Below, in pieces: positions 43,237-45,281 of a stretch of 45,281 nt of DNA. The notes below the pieces were generated by a model. It was given only the letters and a program-made list of their open reading frames with translations. It had not been told where the DNA came from and searched no databases. The stretch spans positions 1 through 45,281 of IMG/VR virus record IMGVR_UViG_3300018421_000054; one strand, 5' to 3'. Within the stretch, counting starts at the first letter, position 1; the number at the start of each line of letters is the position of its first letter. Position numbers and translations under genes: made by a program. Source of the DNA: a virus.

Positions 43237-43244
43237 GATAAATA
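43237..43244 (+). promoter_or_regulatory. Late promoter (GATAAATA) abutting the start codon
   Basis: GGATAAATATTAGT ends at the ATG (43250). The 14-mer TAAATATTAGTATG is identical to the one at 12546. Predicted start coincides with the ATG and no properly spaced SD is present. Confidence 0.6.
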
Positions 43245-43249
43245 TTAGT

Positions 43250-44359
43250 ATGGCAAGACTTCCTATTATAAACAATTTACGAGTAGTTCCAAGAGATTCG
43301 GATTTTCTCGGTAGAAAACTTGGGTCAAGAGGAGAGATCTATTACGATCAGGACAACAAGACTCTTAGGGTCTATGACGGAACACAGACCGGTGGCTATA
43401 GCATGGCCATTGATGACCTTTCAAACGTTTCGGATGCAGACTTCTTAACTAAGGCAACTGCTGCTGGCGTTGGTGGAGGTTCGGGAAGTTTTGAATTAAC
43501 TATTGCTGCTGATGATTCAACTGTTAGAACTATTACTTCTGGTAATACTCTTCAGTTTGTTGGTGCGAACGGAATAAGCACAACAAGTGCTGATGATGGT
43601 ACCATTACTATCGAAAACACTGGTAGTAAATTTACAACCTTTGCAGTGGATGGACAAACTAATGTTGTTGCTGATACTGCATCTGATACACTAACATTAG
43701 TTGCTGGTTCTAATGTAACAATCACAACTGATGCTGATAACGATTCCATTACTATTTCAGCAACTCCAGGAGGTGGTGGCGGAAATGCATTTGGAACTAT
43801 TGCAGTAAGTGGACAAACTAATGTTGTCGCTGAATCATCCGGAGATACACTAACTCTTGTTGCAGGCGCAGGTATTTCACTCACAACAAATGCAGCAACA
43901 GATACCGTAACAATAACAAATGCAGTTAGCAGTGTTTCTGATTTTACAGATCTAACGGAAGTACAGGCAGGAAACTTTACAATCGATCAAACGTATATGC
44001 CTGCAATTACTATGCTTACCGTTACTAACAGTGGATCATCTGCATATCTATTTGATCAATATACTGGAAATAATCCAACAGTCTATGCACTAAATGGTGC
44101 CACCATTGCATTTAAACTTTCAGGACTAACAGGACATCCATTTGAAATACAGGATCCTACAGCCACTCCTTACAATACTGGATTGATACACGTTGACATT
44201 GACGGTACTGTATCGACGGGCGCATCGGCACAGGGTAAGACACAGGGCACTCTGTATTGGAAAATTCCATCAAGCATATCTGGAGGATACAGATATCAGT
44301 GCCAAGCTCATGCCGGAATGGTAGGTAGCATTAGCATCAAAAACTTCGGTTCAATCTAA
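43250..44359 (+). CDS. Fibre-like structural protein with C-terminal cupredoxin-like domain
   Basis: A 369-residue protein. Residues 1-60 contain PIINNLRVVPRD, SRGEIYYDQDNKTLRVYDG; residues 125-225 hold two copies of a shaft repeat (VDGQTNVVADTASDTLTLVA and VSGQTNVVAESSGDTLTLVA). The last 120 residues look like a cupredoxin: FKLSGLTGHPFEIQ with H296, LYWKIPSS, and RYQCQAHAGMVG with C351, H354, M357. The C-x2-H-x2-M spacing is that of amicyanin, a type-1 copper protein. Thus the domain may bind copper. It follows the oxygenase/halogenase cluster and ends the late block. A virion location is inferred from the shaft repeats. Confidence 0.72.
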   Translation: MARLPIINNLRVVPRDSDFLGRKLGSRGEIYYDQDNKTLRVYDGTQTGGYSMAIDDLSNVSDADFLTKATAAGVGGGSGSFELTIAADDSTVRTITSGNTLQFVGANGISTTSADDGTITIENTGSKFTTFAVDGQTNVVADTASDTLTLVAGSNVTITTDADNDSITISATPGGGGGNAFGTIAVSGQTNVVAESSGDTLTLVAGAGISLTTNAATDTVTITNAVSSVSDFTDLTEVQAGNFTIDQTYMPAITMLTVTNSGSSAYLFDQYTGNNPTVYALNGATIAFKLSGLTGHPFEIQDPTATPYNTGLIHVDIDGTVSTGASAQGKTQGTLYWKIPSSISGGYRYQCQAHAGMVGSISIKNFGSI

Positions 44360-44366
44360 CAACCAC

Positions 44367-44395
44367 TTGACAATCAAGGTAAATTAATCTATAAT
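44367..44395 (+). promoter_or_regulatory. Consensus sigma70 promoter (TTGACA-N17-TATAAT)
   Basis: Perfect -35 (44367-44372) and -10 (44390-44395) with the ideal 17-base spacer, in the gap after the cupredoxin fibre gene. It would drive the transporter-like gene with host RNA polymerase, as for a T4 early promoter. No TAAATA late box is present here. Confidence 0.85.
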
Positions 44396-44427
44396 AAGTA
44401 ATAGTATAAAATTTACGGAGATTTCTT

Positions 44428-45281
44428 TTGGATTACAGTTTAATATATAGCGGACAGATTTATCTATTACTAATCGTATTTGTGATGATGATCGCGGGCA
44501 TGATCAAAGAGCATGGACTATTCAAGGACATCTTTTGCTACTTCGAACAAACACTTAAAAGCAAAAAAGCAGTAGTTGCCGTTGTAAGTGCCCTAACAGG
44601 TCTGTTACCCATCAAGGGTCGTGTAACCGTAAGTGCCGGTATGCTGGAAACACTTGCACCGGACAAAGGCTGTTGCGGCCGTGAGAAGTTTGGTCCAATT
44701 GACTATGTAAGCACACACCATTATTACTTTTGGTCACCCTTGGAAAAAACTGTTATCCTACCCATGGCGGCATTTGGTTTAAGTTACGGTGCTTGGATAG
44801 GAATCATTTGGCCTCTACTGTTAGTTTCAATTGCTTTTATCCTTGCCTATCTCATATGGGGAGTCAAGGAAACTGACATCGAACTTAAAGACTGTGAAAC
44901 GGATATAAAAATCAGTCGCATAACAAGATACGTATTTCCATACATAGCAGGTGTTGGCGCCATCATTGCTGGCATTGATTTTATATGGGCGTTTGGTTCA
45001 TTAACAATTTACTATATGTTCTGCACAAGAACATTTGATCTTAAGAAACTGCTTGGATATGTTGATTGGAAACTCGTAGGTTGGGTAGCACTTATTATTG
45101 TTGCGGCCAACTATGCAGTATCTAATACAGATAACATAAAAGCATTTTTAGGAAATGCTGGACTTGATATTAACACAGCAAGTGGATTTGTGTTACTAAG
45201 TTTGTTTAGTTTTGCAGGAGCCTTTGCACTAGGTTCCAGTTCAAGATTTGGTGCTATCACAGTATTAATGGCAAGCATCTA
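44428..45281 (+). CDS. Membrane transporter-like protein (DUF401-like permease), N-terminal part
   Basis: Open to the right edge; 284 codons visible. Start TTG 44428 with SD CGGAG at 44416-44420; the first residues are MDYSLIYSGQIYLLLIVFVM. Several hydrophobic segments are visible (for example YLLLIVFVMMIAGM, AWIGIIWPLLLVSIAFILAY, WVALIIVAANYAV, GFVLLSLFSFAGAFALG). A re-entrant-like LTGLLPIKGRVTVSAGMLE, then DYVSTHHYYFWSPLEKTVIL, resembles the DUF401/ion-transporter-like permeases, which are poorly characterised. It is a candidate auxiliary metabolic gene expressed early from a host-type promoter. The transported substrate is unknown and the family call is moderate. Confidence 0.7.
   Translation, partial: MDYSLIYSGQIYLLLIVFVMMIAGMIKEHGLFKDIFCYFEQTLKSKKAVVAVVSALTGLLPIKGRVTVSAGMLETLAPDKGCCGREKFGPIDYVSTHHYYFWSPLEKTVILPMAAFGLSYGAWIGIIWPLLLVSIAFILAYLIWGVKETDIELKDCETDIKISRITRYVFPYIAGVGAIIAGIDFIWAFGSLTIYYMFCTRTFDLKKLLGYVDWKLVGWVALIIVAANYAVSNTDNIKAFLGNAGLDINTASGFVLLSLFSFAGAFALGSSSRFGAITVLMASI

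Overview
The window is a 45 kb piece of a T4-like (Tevenvirinae-type) myovirus genome. It can be recognised by gp46, gp26, a tape measure protein, gp20, gp21, gp22 and gp23, by T4-style late promoters built around TAAATA, and by very long, low-complexity beta-rich tail proteins of the kind known from marine cyanophages and pelagiphages. A flavin-dependent halogenase and many 2-oxoglutarate/Fe(II) oxygenases also point to a marine myovirus. No photosynthesis gene is present, so the host (cyanobacterium, SAR11-like bacterium or another) cannot be fixed from this window.

Layout. 1-1583: end of the gp46 recombination ATPase, a prolyl-hydroxylase-like oxygenase, a small unknown protein and a GIY-YIG nuclease. 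1584-2063: a gene-free spacer between convergent genes, GC-richer than its flanks and full of strong hairpins. 2064-3160 (minus strand): gp26-like protein with a short overlapping downstream frame that may be reached by a -1 frameshift. 3241-12463: tape measure, portal, prohead core and protease, scaffold and major capsid protein, with a sugar/nucleotide-transferase-like gene inserted, closed by a strong terminator. 12557-18498: small structural proteins and short fibre-like paralogs. 18508-31746: two adjacent giant paralogous tail proteins (1990 and 2409 aa), each starting with seven carbohydrate-binding-like repeats. 31766-34745: more fibre genes. 34776-36372: two unrecognised genes. 36359-43231: a tightly packed, translationally coupled cluster of tailoring enzymes (five 2OG-Fe(II)-type oxygenases, a U32-like/methyltransferase fusion, a tryptophan-halogenase-like flavoenzyme and a DUF6065-like protein). 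43250-44359: a fibre-like protein ending in a cupredoxin-like domain with an apparently complete type-1 copper site. 44428 to the right edge: a membrane transporter-like gene behind a perfect consensus sigma70 promoter.

How it works together. The left two thirds is a standard head/tail morphogenesis block driven by late promoters; several of these lie so close to start codons that the mRNAs would be leaderless, while two others launch structured leaders. The tailoring cluster is enclosed by virion-fibre genes and carries late promoters, so its enzymes are most simply expected to act late in infection, possibly on virion tail proteins or on cell-surface or metabolite targets. That role is inference. 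The most unusual items are the tailoring cluster with its U32/methyltransferase fusion, the copper-site fibre domain, the possible gp26 frameshift, the hairpin-rich spacer and the switch-like leader at 12838-12905.
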